In this document: one piece after another, positions 1 through 10,376 of the stretch | Layout: the number at the start of each line of letters is the position of its first letter | Numbering within the stretch: the first letter of the stretch is position 1 | Virus record (IMG/VR): IMGVR_UViG_3300007276_000043 | Location: 1 to 64,000 of that record | Direction: 5' to 3' (one strand) | Source of the DNA: a virus | Length of the DNA: 64,000 nt | Made by a program: the position numbers and the translations under genes | Notes under the pieces: model-generated | Seen by the model: the letters and a program-made list of their open reading frames with translations, nothing else | Database searches by the model: none | What the model was told of the DNA's origin: nothing

Positions 1-803
1 AACCAAGCAAAGAACCGCTGTTTTGCTTTTGATCTCTCGGTTATGTTATGGTATATGTTATTCATATTCCATTCGTGGATATCTTCTTCTGGTTGTTCCT
101 TACCGGCAAGAGAAATTAGGGTTCTAATCTCTGCTCCGTTAAAGTCAAGTTGAACAAAGACATCATTGGTTGGAACAACACAATCGGCGATCTCTTTCTT
201 CAAATTTAGGATTGGAAAAGACCCTTGTTTCGTTGTTAATCTTCCCGTCACAGATCCCCATACATCGTACAGAATGGGGGTATTTTCGCCTTTAACTTGC
301 TCAAATAGATACCTAGCCTTTCTATCGTGCTTGCTATGTCTATAGAGCCGATTTAGGTCAATTGCGGGGATTTTTTGTGAAATATCATCGCACAACTCCA
401 TTACATCAACCATATGTTGGTGATTCTGTGGTTTCTGGTGATTCTCAAGTACCCAATTGGTTATGTCGTTCTTGACCTCGCAATAATGTCGGAGGTGTTG
501 TTGAGGTATAATCTCAAACAAACAAACATCATCATAGTTTATCTTAGCGTGTGCGGTTGCTCTCAAAAAACTTCTAATCTTCCGAGAATATACTTCATAC
601 CGGTCTTGAAGGTGGACGGGACCGACTTTACCAATCTCTCTGCCGCCGCAATAGATAGAGCCATAATTGATATTCCGACCAAGAAGGTGAGGACACCACT
701 CCCAAGTACGATCAAGGTTGCTTGGGAAATTGTCGTAAATAAAACTTCCATTATAATAGATTCCATAGCACTCTCTCCTGTCGTCTAATATTTGGAATGT
801 CAT
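1..803 (-). CDS. Family A DNA polymerase, 3' part cut by window edge
   Basis: The frame is open from an ATG at 803 to the left edge, giving 267 visible residues. It contains the family A nucleotide-binding signature TGRLTTKQGSFPILN at about residues 187-201 and motif A, QLDFNGAEIRTL, with the metal-binding Asp at residue 220. Motifs B and C lie beyond the window. Only about 220 residues precede motif A, too few for both a 3'-5' exonuclease domain and the polymerase thumb, so the protein probably lacks proofreading or has it on a separate gene. The start overlaps the stop of the preceding virion gene as TAATG. Family A is unusual beside a T4-like virion module, since T4 itself uses a family B enzyme. 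The family call is firm; the exact start is inferred. Confidence 0.85.
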   Translation of the reverse strand, partial: MTFQILDDRRECYGIYYNGSFIYDNFPSNLDRTWEWCPHLLGRNINYGSIYCGGREIGKVGPVHLQDRYEVYSRKIRSFLRATAHAKINYDDVCLFEIIPQQHLRHYCEVKNDITNWVLENHQKPQNHQHMVDVMELCDDISQKIPAIDLNRLYRHSKHDRKARYLFEQVKGENTPILYDVWGSVTGRLTTKQGSFPILNLKKEIADCVVPTNDVFVQLDFNGAEIRTLISLAGKEQPEEDIHEWNMNNIYHNITERSKAKQRFFAW

Positions 804-2086
804 TAGTAGCCCCCACTAGACCCTCCGTTGTTTATTTTTGAAGCACCTGAAGTTGATTCAGTGGAGGGCTCGGTATCTTTATTTCTTTCTTCTTCCCTGT
901 GAATGAAGTAATTCAAACCACCATACTTAGATTTGTATGTATCTCGGAAAGTATTATTAATATACCTCATTGCTTGAAAGTTGTCAACATATTTTGTTGT
1001 TTTTATTCTTTTAATAAGCTTATTAAACATTTGCTCACTCAATGCACCCCTTTCTTCAATATTTCTAATCTGAGTATATGCTGAGAGCCATTGATTAATA
1101 GAAATACTTTGTTGTGCTTGGGCTATGGTAATTGGTTCTCTATATTTTATAACTGAGGTTAGTTTCTTTACGCAACGAGGTTTAACTATTTTTTCAAGTT
1201 GAAAATTTGCGACAAAAAGATTGTACCCATCAACAAGTTTGGTCTGCATTAAATCATAATCAAGTGTGTAAGCATACCCATAACGACTCAAAAATACGTC
1301 TTCTGTTGAATATATTGTGTTGTTTTTAGCGAACGGAAGTAAACCTGGGGATAGAATGTCTGCAACCATGACTGTTGGAGCCAATTGCGAAATCAAGAAA
1401 CCATTTGCTCGGCAAACTTTTGAATAGTATGTAAACGAAGGACTGTTTAAAACCAAATTTTCTATAGCAGGGTCGGTTCCAAAAGATAACTGCCCTATGT
1501 TGATTGCTAAACCAGAAGTAAAGATATTAGAAGTTGTTGATCGATGCCAAGAAGTAAGGGTAAATGGGATATGATTTGGATTTTGATGCAAAAATTTGAT
1601 AAAGTGATTAATAAAGTCGCTAAACTTTATTACCTCTTTTCTTACATTATCGTTGTCGAGGTAATCAAAAATATACCTATTCATTAATTGCGTTATATAA
1701 TTATTATATAATTTAACAGGGGATTCATATGCTCTCTTGATACTAAACTTAGAAAATATTGGGTCATTGCTTGGAATGGTTCCATTTTCTTGTGCGGCCT
1801 TCATTGCACCCTTGACGGATACAAAAGCGTCTGATACGAAATCAAGTAACCTATAAGAAGACTCGGTATTATCCTCTGAAACTATGACTTTCATAAAGTT
1901 CTCATTTGGATATATTGTGTTTAACCTTGTATCAACTCTTCCATACAAAACGTCTTCCGCGAAACTAAAGTCCCTAATCTCTGGGTTTGTTTGTCGGGAA
2001 GGCAAAGCCTCTCTTTTATACAGTATTCTGTAATAATAAGCCTGCCATGGAGACGATATTAGATTATTTGCTTTAAAATGAGCCAC
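803..2086 (-). CDS. Unknown protein, probable virion component
   Basis: A 427-residue protein that I do not recognise. It begins with GTG, preceded by AAAGGA about ten bases upstream, and ends in a Ser/Gly-rich tail (GGSSGGY). No catalytic motif, signal peptide or membrane segment is evident. It follows the 1,521-residue baseplate-region gene by 14 bases and overlaps the DNA polymerase start by one base, so it is the last gene of the tail and baseplate run. A structural or tail-assembly role is inferred only from this position. Confidence 0.6.
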   Translation of the reverse strand: MAHFKANNLISSPWQAYYYRILYKREALPSRQTNPEIRDFSFAEDVLYGRVDTRLNTIYPNENFMKVIVSEDNTESSYRLLDFVSDAFVSVKGAMKAAQENGTIPSNDPIFSKFSIKRAYESPVKLYNNYITQLMNRYIFDYLDNDNVRKEVIKFSDFINHFIKFLHQNPNHIPFTLTSWHRSTTSNIFTSGLAINIGQLSFGTDPAIENLVLNSPSFTYYSKVCRANGFLISQLAPTVMVADILSPGLLPFAKNNTIYSTEDVFLSRYGYAYTLDYDLMQTKLVDGYNLFVANFQLEKIVKPRCVKKLTSVIKYREPITIAQAQQSISINQWLSAYTQIRNIEERGALSEQMFNKLIKRIKTTKYVDNFQAMRYINNTFRDTYKSKYGGLNYFIHREEERNKDTEPSTESTSGASKINNGGSSGGY

Positions 2087-2100
2087 AGTTTGTTTTTCCT

Positions 2101-5100
2101 TTATGGGGGGGTTTTCTTATTTTTCTTTTGACCTTTGGTCAATTGTTGCGCTTTAATGCTTCTTTGTAATGCGTTTTCCACAATTTGAACACATTTGAAG
2201 CTTGATTTATTAGAGTCGTCTGATTCGCTAACTTCTGAGGGCGTAGTGGTCACTGTTTGTCCGTCTAAAGCCATTGTTCGCGAATCACCATCACCGCTAT
2301 ATTGAAACACAGCAGAAACATTTGTTTTAAAACCAGAGGGGCTAATAGTGGAGTTAACCTTTGTTATAATATGGTAACCTCCAATGCCTAACGCATTAGC
2401 AACCGACCTTGATTTTCCTCCTGCTGTTGGGTCCCAATCGGAACCACCGAATCCGCGAGGGTCTATAAATATCTCCATACCAGGATAAAATAGTGTATTT
2501 CCAAATAGTTCTAACTCTACATTATAGACTGCTCCAAGTTGTAACAAACCATAGTTACCTTGGTTGTAGAACCTCGCTTCTCGTAAATAAGCCATATCCG
2601 TTTTGGCGAACTTAATGTTTTTCAACAAGCCCCTATCAGAACCTATTTGAAAGTGATAGGTTCCAGTTTTTTCATCGTCAATTCGTTTTCCCCTGCCTGT
2701 GTGGCTAGTGGAAAGGACTGGCGATACTGGATATAATAATGTATAATCAAAATAGTTTTTAAGTGGTATCTCAGGGTCGTCTGGGTCTGCTGTTTTGAGT
2801 GGAAAATATGGTTTTTTTCCCTTGTTATATAACTTATCAACGTTTATAAGACTGCCTTGTGAGGGCTCTTTATCTGTATCTGTTATGAAGTTTACTTTTT
2901 TTGCGTATAAAAGAGAGTCTTTATAAATTTTCTTTTTCCCACCGAGTACTTTACCAAGAGCGGTTATTTGTGTTGTTTGGAACATTAACGAGACATCCAA
3001 TTGCCTATTGATGCAGGCGTCTGTTATAAGATCTACTAGAGCCCTCAAGAGATCTCTAATGAAATCAATCAATGGATATACTTGTTTTTCGCTTTTTACA
3101 ACATTGTTGATCATCCATTCATTAAAGTATTTAACAGAAATGGGCATGTCTGCTATGTTTGCACTGAAGATTGGATCTTTTGAATTGTAATCGCTATAAA
3201 TAAAAGAAGACAAAAGAAGAACAAATTTTTCAGTTTCTTTTCTTCTTTTTATAAACTCTTTTTCAATATCCTTTTTCAAACTAAACCTTTCTGGTACAGG
3301 CCCTGAAGGTAGAAATAAGCAGTCCATAATTGTGTGAATAATGTCGCCCAGAAAATAAAATTTAACCAACTGCTGACCTGGGGCTGCTTTTGTATTTAAA
3401 TTTACCTCACCCGATAATTCTGGTGGATCGGAGACAAAATCTTCTAAATATTCTGATACTGCTTTTTTTGGAAATGAAATAGTTCTCTGTAGACCCCTTG
3501 CGATGAGACGCTTAACAATTGATTCCCTAGAGGCTTTTATGTAATCTTTTTCGCTCTGTGCTTGATTTCTCTTTAATAGTTTTATTTGTCCAGCAGTGCA
3601 TTCGTTATTTTCTAATAGCTTTTGTATCTGCTTTCTTTCTCTTAACTTAAATGCTTCTATTTGCGGAGTTGAAAGAGCGTTCATTAGTGTGGATCTCAAC
3701 TGCGATTCTATATAAGCAGCATATGAAATTTTAATCTCTACAGAGCCGTCGTTTCTAAAGTCAATATCATGATCTATCATATTGAGAAGAAATGTTTTAT
3801 TTATCTTACCTATAGCCTTGTTAAAATCTTCAAGCTTAATGTTTCTACTTTGCAACAAATCTTTGAACTCTTTATCGCTCCTAGGATACCACCCAACGTC
3901 TGCTCTAATTCTAAAGTTTGTTGGATTATATTGATTAGCGTGAATCGCTCCATCAGTTGGTATTTTTTTATTTGGTTTATTGTTAGCAGTGTTAGGATAC
4001 AACAACAAATCAATATATCTATATGATGTCCCAGAGGATACTCTTTGTTTTGTTAGTTCATTAAAAGATTGAAAAAACAATACCAATTCCGCATTAATAT
4101 CTTTTTTTGCAGTTGCGGGAGTTCCACCTTCATAACTAAAGGAAAAACTTTTAATCCCGCCGCCTTGTCCTTTTTGTATTTGATTCGCATTAGAGAGGCT
4201 TTTCACTTCATTTGGGGAAACAAAGTTTTTAAAAATAAATTCTGTTTCTATATCTGAACCATCAACATCTGCTGTAACCCTGAACAATCTTATTTTAGGT
4301 ATTAGAGCACTCATAAGATCTGGTGTTATATCGAGGAATGGTCTTAGGTCATTTCCTGGTGAAGCTGTTAAAAGATTGGGTATAGAAGTGTGTTTTCCTT
4401 CACTATGCTGTAGGAGGTGAAACCTTCCACCAAAAGGCTCAGGGCTCAATGATACAGATTTTGCGGCTGTTCTGTGTATTGTAAAGAATTCTTCATCAGT
4501 TACAAATTTTTTCATTTCGTCTTTAATCAAATTGTGGTATGCAATTTTTAATGGCTCAATGTTGGTTGATAATAAACACTGGTCGATGTTTTTTCTTCTC
4601 TCTTCCATTCTCCTTCGGGCTTCGTCTGGGTCTAAAGGCGGTGGTGGTGCAGCGGGGGCTGCTGGTATTCCTGCTCCTTTATAAACATCGGCTTGGTCGG
4701 AGGGAGTATTGGCGTCAAGCTTTGCTTGTTTTAGAATATCTGCTATCTGATCGTTGGTTTTTCGTTCTCTCACTAAGTTTTTAACAACCGTCCATCGAAT
4801 TACAACTTCTTTAGTTGATTCTTGTATCAGTAACCATTGGGCTACTTTTGCACTAGCAATATTAACTGCGTCTTTCCACAATTGTATGAGAAAATTGTCT
4901 TGTGACTGCGACGAGTTTGGATCGGGAGACCAAGGTTGCAAGGTTAACCCAGAAGTTTTAAGGGCTTCATCTCGCTCTTCTTCGGTTGTATTTTTATCTA
5001 TTTCATTAAACTTATCAACTCTTTTGTTGAGCTTATCCCATTCCTCATTAACAACCTTAATGGCAAATTTTAAAGGTGCAAAGGTCAGGGTAGCGGGTAA

Positions 5101-6666
5101 TTGACCAGAAACAACAACGCTGCCGCCGCCGGTTCCTTGACTAATTTCTCTTGAGGCGGCAGAGACTATTTGTTGCGCTAATTTATCGCCGTGTTTATCG
5201 GGATCATAATCTAAAATTGTATTTTCTTTTGGAATGTCCAATAATTTTGAAACCGTTGGTCCTGGGGCATTGTTTATCTTTACTCTATTTGCAATATCTG
5301 CTTCCAAAATAGCCGTCAGGGTGATTGAGTCTTCAGACTTTGGTGGGCGAGTAATTGGGCTTTTATATGTCTTTATCGACTGTGGTAAGAATTCAATTCC
5401 TGAGTCTTTTAATTGTTCAAACCTTTCCAATGGAATAATTGCAGGATTCTTAAGAAATCTAAATGCCGAGTTGACTTTTAAATTTGGATAGTAGCCAGTG
5501 AATAGAGCTTCAGGGGGGCCGCCCTTTTCTATGAAGGCATCGAATGGACCAGCCTGTACTCCATCGTCAACCCTTGGTGTATCTTTATATGTAAGAGGAG
5601 GGAAAGCAAGAGTCAATTGATCTGGGCTGAATTTTACCATAAACGGAGCGAGCCCTGTTCTTGAGCCGCTGTTACTATATCTCTCGCTATATTGAGGTAT
5701 TGCTACATATCCCTCTGGAGATCCGGGGGAACCATGAGATATATACTTAGCGAAAGTTTGTAATGTAAACGATTCGCCCAACAAGTCTCCCAAACTGGAG
5801 CCTATATTCCCTGTGTCTCTTTCTAATTCATTAGTTTTGCTGTAGTGTTTATCCCAAAAATCCTTTAATGGAAGCACGTTGACGTACTTTTTCTTACCGG
5901 GGCCTGCGTCCATGATGTTTAGATAAGCAACATCATTTTCGGCGTAACGCTTACCACTCATTAAAAGAAACAATTTTCTTTCACCAGAGGTCCAAGTGTC
6001 TGGGCTTCCTTTTTTCTCTAAATGGTCTCTGAAAATGTAATTTAAATATGTAAAGCCATTGTCTTCTATGCTTTTGGGCAGCCCACCAAATATTACAGGC
6101 GGTAGCCTTCCTCTGAAAAAGTCGTCATATTTCTCATAATCTGATTTATTAAAAAAGACTCCGTACTTGAATGTACTGTTGTTTATAGCAGAATAAAAAA
6201 TATTTTGGGCAAGACCGGCCGATTCAAGCAAAGCATTAAATTGTTTGCCTGCGACCTTTGATACCCTGTATTCCTCTGGTATATTAACAGTTTGAACCTC
6301 AGTATTCCCGTTGCTAAAAACTTTTACTTGACTATATGTTTGCAACAAATATGCTATAAAAATAGGATCATTAAAGAAGCCTTTTACTTTATCTATTTCA
6401 CTGTTTTTATAAAGCAAAGACTGCAAATACATACCGATCTGAAGCCCACCAATTGAAGCATTATAATACCCTGAGTCTTTACCTGCTGCTGCTGCTGCGG
6501 GGTCGATATTGTCTCCACTCTTGGGCCAAGACTCGGTGCCTGATTTCCCGGCATCTCTATCAAGCGTGGCTTGATAAAACTCAATAGTACCGATTTTGGC
6601 TGGACCTTGTTCAATCCATTTTTTAAGTTCTCTTAAAAAACGAGAATCTCTTGGGTCTACAGTCAT
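2101..6666 (-). CDS. Giant virion protein, probably baseplate or hub
   Basis: A 1,521-residue protein whose ATG overlaps the stop of the LysM-like gene (TAATG). It has a proline-rich linker near residue 665 (APPPPLDPDE), followed by an Arg/Glu-rich helix. Its last 200 residues are rich in short beta strands, including FYPGMEIFIDPRGFGG and IGGYHIITKVNS, a pattern seen in hub-like phage proteins that bind the tail tube. A basic Lys-rich tail closes it. Its place after tape measure, tube-junction and LysM genes fits the baseplate. No enzyme motif was found. The family assignment is inference; the gene itself is certain from its length and coupling. Confidence 0.6.
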   Translation of the reverse strand: MTVDPRDSRFLRELKKWIEQGPAKIGTIEFYQATLDRDAGKSGTESWPKSGDNIDPAAAAAGKDSGYYNASIGGLQIGMYLQSLLYKNSEIDKVKGFFNDPIFIAYLLQTYSQVKVFSNGNTEVQTVNIPEEYRVSKVAGKQFNALLESAGLAQNIFYSAINNSTFKYGVFFNKSDYEKYDDFFRGRLPPVIFGGLPKSIEDNGFTYLNYIFRDHLEKKGSPDTWTSGERKLFLLMSGKRYAENDVAYLNIMDAGPGKKKYVNVLPLKDFWDKHYSKTNELERDTGNIGSSLGDLLGESFTLQTFAKYISHGSPGSPEGYVAIPQYSERYSNSGSRTGLAPFMVKFSPDQLTLAFPPLTYKDTPRVDDGVQAGPFDAFIEKGGPPEALFTGYYPNLKVNSAFRFLKNPAIIPLERFEQLKDSGIEFLPQSIKTYKSPITRPPKSEDSITLTAILEADIANRVKINNAPGPTVSKLLDIPKENTILDYDPDKHGDKLAQQIVSAASREISQGTGGGSVVVSGQLPATLTFAPLKFAIKVVNEEWDKLNKRVDKFNEIDKNTTEEERDEALKTSGLTLQPWSPDPNSSQSQDNFLIQLWKDAVNIASAKVAQWLLIQESTKEVVIRWTVVKNLVRERKTNDQIADILKQAKLDANTPSDQADVYKGAGIPAAPAAPPPPLDPDEARRRMEERRKNIDQCLLSTNIEPLKIAYHNLIKDEMKKFVTDEEFFTIHRTAAKSVSLSPEPFGGRFHLLQHSEGKHTSIPNLLTASPGNDLRPFLDITPDLMSALIPKIRLFRVTADVDGSDIETEFIFKNFVSPNEVKSLSNANQIQKGQGGGIKSFSFSYEGGTPATAKKDINAELVLFFQSFNELTKQRVSSGTSYRYIDLLLYPNTANNKPNKKIPTDGAIHANQYNPTNFRIRADVGWYPRSDKEFKDLLQSRNIKLEDFNKAIGKINKTFLLNMIDHDIDFRNDGSVEIKISYAAYIESQLRSTLMNALSTPQIEAFKLRERKQIQKLLENNECTAGQIKLLKRNQAQSEKDYIKASRESIVKRLIARGLQRTISFPKKAVSEYLEDFVSDPPELSGEVNLNTKAAPGQQLVKFYFLGDIIHTIMDCLFLPSGPVPERFSLKKDIEKEFIKRRKETEKFVLLLSSFIYSDYNSKDPIFSANIADMPISVKYFNEWMINNVVKSEKQVYPLIDFIRDLLRALVDLITDACINRQLDVSLMFQTTQITALGKVLGGKKKIYKDSLLYAKKVNFITDTDKEPSQGSLINVDKLYNKGKKPYFPLKTADPDDPEIPLKNYFDYTLLYPVSPVLSTSHTGRGKRIDDEKTGTYHFQIGSDRGLLKNIKFAKTDMAYLREARFYNQGNYGLLQLGAVYNVELELFGNTLFYPGMEIFIDPRGFGGSDWDPTAGGKSRSVANALGIGGYHIITKVNSTISPSGFKTNVSAVFQYSGDGDSRTMALDGQTVTTTPSEVSESDDSNKSSFKCVQIVENALQRSIKAQQLTKGQKKNKKTPP

Positions 6667-6998
6667 TATTCCACCACCTGTAAAGCATCAGCCAAACTAA
6701 CTGGTATTTTAATTGTATCTCCAATTTTATTATGTGACTCTGTGGGCTTCTTATTGAAAGAGGCAATAACCCACCAATATTGAGGATCTCCATAGTAAAG
6801 AGAAGATAGTTTCCAATACATGTCTCCATACTTCCAAACATAATTTACGGTCTCAATAGAGTCATAAACCTCTTGTTCTAAGACTTCTTTCTCTAGAGTT
6901 CTGTATTGCTCTATTGATCTTTGACCTCTTTTATCAAGGAGGTTTTTGTATTGCTCATCAGAGTTTATTGCTATTCTTCTTTTGTTGTATCTTGACAT
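6666..6998 (-). CDS. LysM-like baseplate protein, gp53-like
   Basis: A 110-residue protein. Residues 50-105 resemble a LysM-type fold as found in T4 gp53 and many baseplate proteins: WKYGDMYWKLSSLYYGDP, then YWWVIASFNKK and a closing GDTIKIP strand. In T4, gp53 joins baseplate wedges around the hub. The N-terminal 40 residues are charged and probably helical. The gene sits between a tube-junction candidate and the giant baseplate protein, with TAATG coupling to the latter, which matches a baseplate role. Confidence 0.65.
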   Translation of the reverse strand: MSRYNKRRIAINSDEQYKNLLDKRGQRSIEQYRTLEKEVLEQEVYDSIETVNYVWKYGDMYWKLSSLYYGDPQYWWVIASFNKKPTESHNKIGDTIKIPVSLADALQVVE

Positions 6999-7012
6999 AA
7001 TTGTTCTCTGTG

Positions 7013-7609
7013 TTATTTACCAAAAAAGGTATCTGATCCTTTTATCCACTTGTTATCCTTACCAAGACCTTTGGTCGCCTGGTGTAGCACATTAAGTGTA
7101 AAAGACAATGAAATGACTTTTGGATAAAGACTGTTTGAAGAAGTAAACATACCCATTTCTAAAACCGGTGTCCACTCAAGCCCAGACAAATAACCAAGTT
7201 GTGCCTTACTTCCCTCAGAAATTAAGTTTGCAAATTTAACAGATACCAAAGGAGGACGAGATATGAGTTTATCCTTTCCCTTTCCTTTTCCGTCTACATA
7301 ACCAGGATATAGAAATTGAGCCAACTTATCACATTGGTTCAAATTATCCTTTGCTACGTCAAGATTTGCAGCAGGCAAATCAAAGCCTAATGAAATGCTT
7401 CGTCTAGTGCCTTGAAATGTGGCGATTGGATCCATTCTGCCGTATACTTCTTCTTCATTCCAATTGGAAGTAAAGGTTTGCGTGAAAGAGGTTAAAAACG
7501 CAGGAACCACCACTTCAGCACCATTTAGTTTGCTTTTAATTGTTAATTTTGCTTGTTTGTTATCTGCAATTGCTGTTACTGATGTTTCGTAAAATTTTGA
7601 TATTGACAT
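7013..7609 (-). CDS. Putative tube-initiator or baseplate protein
   Basis: A 198-residue protein carrying YGRMDPIATFQGTRRSISL near residues 56-74, a segment I associate with proteins at the baseplate-tube junction of large myophages. Its predicted strand-rich fold would suit a tail-tube relative such as T4 gp48 or gp54. The ATG lies two bases after the tape measure stop, with AGGA upstream. The position between tape measure and LysM/gp53-like genes supports a junction role. I cannot tell which T4 counterpart it matches. Confidence 0.5.
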   Translation of the reverse strand: MSISKFYETSVTAIADNKQAKLTIKSKLNGAEVVVPAFLTSFTQTFTSNWNEEEVYGRMDPIATFQGTRRSISLGFDLPAANLDVAKDNLNQCDKLAQFLYPGYVDGKGKGKDKLISRPPLVSVKFANLISEGSKAQLGYLSGLEWTPVLEMGMFTSSNSLYPKVISLSFTLNVLHQATKGLGKDNKWIKGSDTFFGK

Positions 7610-7610
7610 T

Positions 7611-10022
7611 TTATGTTCCTGATTTTATGTGACCCTTAGCGATCATTCCTTCTAAAAGTTCAGTTGTAGCTGGACCGTCAAGTTGAATCATCATTGACTT
7701 ATCTTTGTCTTTTTCACCTGAGAAATAACCCCCAACACTATCGATGAAGCTGCCGAGGTTTCTACTCAATGCTGCACCAGCACCACCTTGGTTCATTTCA
7801 CCAGCGGCTTGACCGGTTGTAATAAGAGCCACATTAGCCAATACTGAAGATATTTTTGCACCGGATTGAGACTCTAAATTATCCAATGCTGATTGCGAGA
7901 CGCTTAGTCCTTCACCTATTGCGCTAAAAGCTGCTCTGATATCTAGTGCCATCGCGGCGACTTCTTTCAAGCTTGTTGCCATTCTTGTAACAATGTCTGA
8001 GTTTTTTCCTACACTGTTGATTATAAATCCAACGGCGGTGGCGGCGGCGGCCATTGCCGTCAAGACGCCAACAAAGACGGTTGCACCAATAGAACCAATT
8101 GTACCAAGACCTGCAAATGCTGCCGTAAGAACGCCGACTGCGCTAGCCACAAGATAAAGTCCAGCACCAAAGCCCACCATAGAGAAGCCTATACTAATAA
8201 AACTTGCATCTAATTCAGCCAAGGCCACTAATCCGTCAAATATAACTTTAAACATAAGAGCAATACTGCCTGCTATTAATGCGGCACCAATTCCCACACC
8301 TAACATTGAAAACCCAAGCGTGCCCATTGAAGCTCCAAGTGCCGCTACTTTTGGGGCTGAACTTCCGGCTACTTTACCAAATACCTTAACCATACCGGCA
8401 GCAAGAAGACCCTTTGAGGTTATAAAAATAAACCCTGCGCTCACAAGAACAGTCAAGGGGTGAAAATCTTTTAAAAAATTTAAAAACCCTGCGAACCCTT
8501 CTGCTACTTTTTTGATAAATGGTATTATAGGTTGCACATCAATTGCGAAAGCGGCCATGATTTGTTTTAATTCGTCAACAATGGACATTGCTGCTTTCAT
8601 TTTTTTTGCCATTGCTTCTGCGGTTTTATCGGCTGCTTTCTGTTGAGATTGCATATCCCTGTATGCACCCAAACTCATACCAAGAATCTTATTTGCTTGA
8701 GCCATGTCTTTAATGCCCAACTGAGCGGCAATTGCTTGTTGTGTGAATTTGTCAAGATTTTTAAAGGATGTCCCGGTTGCCTGCATTCCTTTAATAACTT
8801 CTTCAACTCTTTGTCCATGATCCATCATCATCATGTTCACGCCAGAAAAGCTTGTTCCCAAAATAGCATTCATTTTAGCTGCGGTTTGTGCCGAATCAGC
8901 AAAAGTATCAAATTTGTTTGCAATGCCCAATAACGTGTTGACTTCAACACCTGCGACTTGGGCCATTGAGGCTATCTTCATAAATACTTCTGGTGCTTTA
9001 TCACCGTAAACGGCAAGTGTAGCAAGAGAAGAATTAAACTCTTTTGTTATTTTGCTTGCGGTCATTCCAAGAGCTTGTCCCGATAAAGCAATTTCTCTTG
9101 TCAGGTTATTGGCTGCCGTTTCAGACATTCCTAAGCCTTTGGTCAAGTTGTTCAGCGTTTGTGCTGAGTCGTCTGCGGCAACGCCTAGTTTTTCAAGCCC
9201 AACAACAGTACCTAATAAATTTTGTTGCGTCGATGCTGATAATTCAGCAAATTGAGACAGTCCTGTTCTTAAGGATACTAAACCCTTACCAACGTCTTCT
9301 GCACTTACATTGAACCTTTTCATGCTATCATTTGTCGCACTAAGCATTCCATCAAACTCACGACCGAAACCAGTTGATTTCGCATAAGCTGCGCCTGCTT
9401 TGTCAACAGCGGTGGCTTGAGCTATTGTAGCTTCTGCTATTTTACTAATAATTGATACGCTAATGTTAGCAGCGTTAAATACATTTGTGAACCCTTTTGC
9501 AAGACCTTTAAGTCCACCTTCTTTCTTGGCTGCGGCTCCGAGTTCGTAAATTTGTCTTAAAAATTTATTACTGCCCTTGGATAAAAGCCCCATTTTCGTG
9601 GCCATATCTTCAAAAAACGGCTGACCTTTTCTCAGAGCCTCTTCATAGCCGGGACCCATAGCTTCAATTTCTTCTATATACTCTTTGGCGGCGTCAGCGG
9701 CGTCTTTAAGCGCAGCGATTTGGGCTCGTTGCATTTCAATTGCTTGTCTTTCAGCTTCTGTTTTCGCTTCAGTTGTTAACACGGCTTGCGCGTTAAGCTT
9801 TTCATAATCTTTTAAAAGAGTGCGAGCGGCATCAAGCTGACCAATGGTGTCACCAAAGGTTTTCGCCATTTCCATTTGTGCGGCTGTTGCTTTTGCTGTC
9901 TCTGTTGAAACTTCTTTTGTTGCTTTAAAAAGCTTTCTCATGCCCTCGGTATACTGATCGCTAGTAATCGTACCTTCAGCTTTAGCTTTGTTCAGTTTTT
10001 CAATTCTTTCAATTTCAGTCAC
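7611..10022 (-). CDS. Tail tape measure protein
   Basis: An 803-residue protein with the usual make-up of tape measures: long Ala/Lys/Glu-rich helices over residues 1-150, then Ala/Met-rich helical stretches, and a hydrophobic block at about 505-680 with several segments long enough to cross a membrane. Tape measures set tail length and are ejected ahead of the DNA. The start is GTG at 10022, with GAGG eight bases upstream; a nearby ATG is in another frame and stops after three codons. The gene follows a chaperone-type pair, the canonical order in contractile and long non-contractile tails. Confidence 0.85.
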   Translation of the reverse strand: MTEIERIEKLNKAKAEGTITSDQYTEGMRKLFKATKEVSTETAKATAAQMEMAKTFGDTIGQLDAARTLLKDYEKLNAQAVLTTEAKTEAERQAIEMQRAQIAALKDAADAAKEYIEEIEAMGPGYEEALRKGQPFFEDMATKMGLLSKGSNKFLRQIYELGAAAKKEGGLKGLAKGFTNVFNAANISVSIISKIAEATIAQATAVDKAGAAYAKSTGFGREFDGMLSATNDSMKRFNVSAEDVGKGLVSLRTGLSQFAELSASTQQNLLGTVVGLEKLGVAADDSAQTLNNLTKGLGMSETAANNLTREIALSGQALGMTASKITKEFNSSLATLAVYGDKAPEVFMKIASMAQVAGVEVNTLLGIANKFDTFADSAQTAAKMNAILGTSFSGVNMMMMDHGQRVEEVIKGMQATGTSFKNLDKFTQQAIAAQLGIKDMAQANKILGMSLGAYRDMQSQQKAADKTAEAMAKKMKAAMSIVDELKQIMAAFAIDVQPIIPFIKKVAEGFAGFLNFLKDFHPLTVLVSAGFIFITSKGLLAAGMVKVFGKVAGSSAPKVAALGASMGTLGFSMLGVGIGAALIAGSIALMFKVIFDGLVALAELDASFISIGFSMVGFGAGLYLVASAVGVLTAAFAGLGTIGSIGATVFVGVLTAMAAAATAVGFIINSVGKNSDIVTRMATSLKEVAAMALDIRAAFSAIGEGLSVSQSALDNLESQSGAKISSVLANVALITTGQAAGEMNQGGAGAALSRNLGSFIDSVGGYFSGEKDKDKSMMIQLDGPATTELLEGMIAKGHIKSGT

Positions 10023-10025
10023 TCA

Positions 10026-10376
10026 TTAACCCTCGTCTTTGAAAGGCCACAATAATCCTGTTGTATTTTCAAAGTTCTGTACTGCTGTATTTAGTTCTTC
10101 GCGAGCTTTTACAGTTTGAAAGTGTTCTTTACCATAACGAGAATAAACATCAAGATATCCCTTCTCGGCTACAATGGCTTGAGCATATGATTTAACATCT
10201 TTGTGCTTTCCACGAATAATAAATTTAGGACCGGCAGCCTCTTCTTCATTGACGTTAGCGACAACCTTAACATCGTCTCCATACATCATTTTTAATAAAG
10301 ATTTAGACCAAGACCCTAACATCTCCATCCATGTCTCTTTAAGAAGTTTCCTTTCTGATAAATCAATTACTAACAT
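10026..10376 (-). CDS. Small unknown protein before tape measure
   Basis: A 116-residue protein with no motif I recognise. It has a helical N-terminus (LSERKLLKETWMEML), a central Glu/Ala-rich turn, and a C-terminal Trp-Pro-Phe patch. It begins after an intrinsic terminator and a candidate late promoter, with GGGGAG nine bases before ATG, so it heads the operon that contains the tape measure. A tail-assembly role is inferred from this placement alone. Confidence 0.6.
   Translation of the reverse strand: MLVIDLSERKLLKETWMEMLGSWSKSLLKMMYGDDVKVVANVNEEEAAGPKFIIRGKHKDVKSYAQAIVAEKGYLDVYSRYGKEHFQTVKAREELNTAVQNFENTTGLLWPFKDEG

Noticed and set aside
414-788. A plus-strand frame of 124 codons
   Set aside because: It is antisense to the family A polymerase frame, which has motif support; no ribosome site or family pattern.
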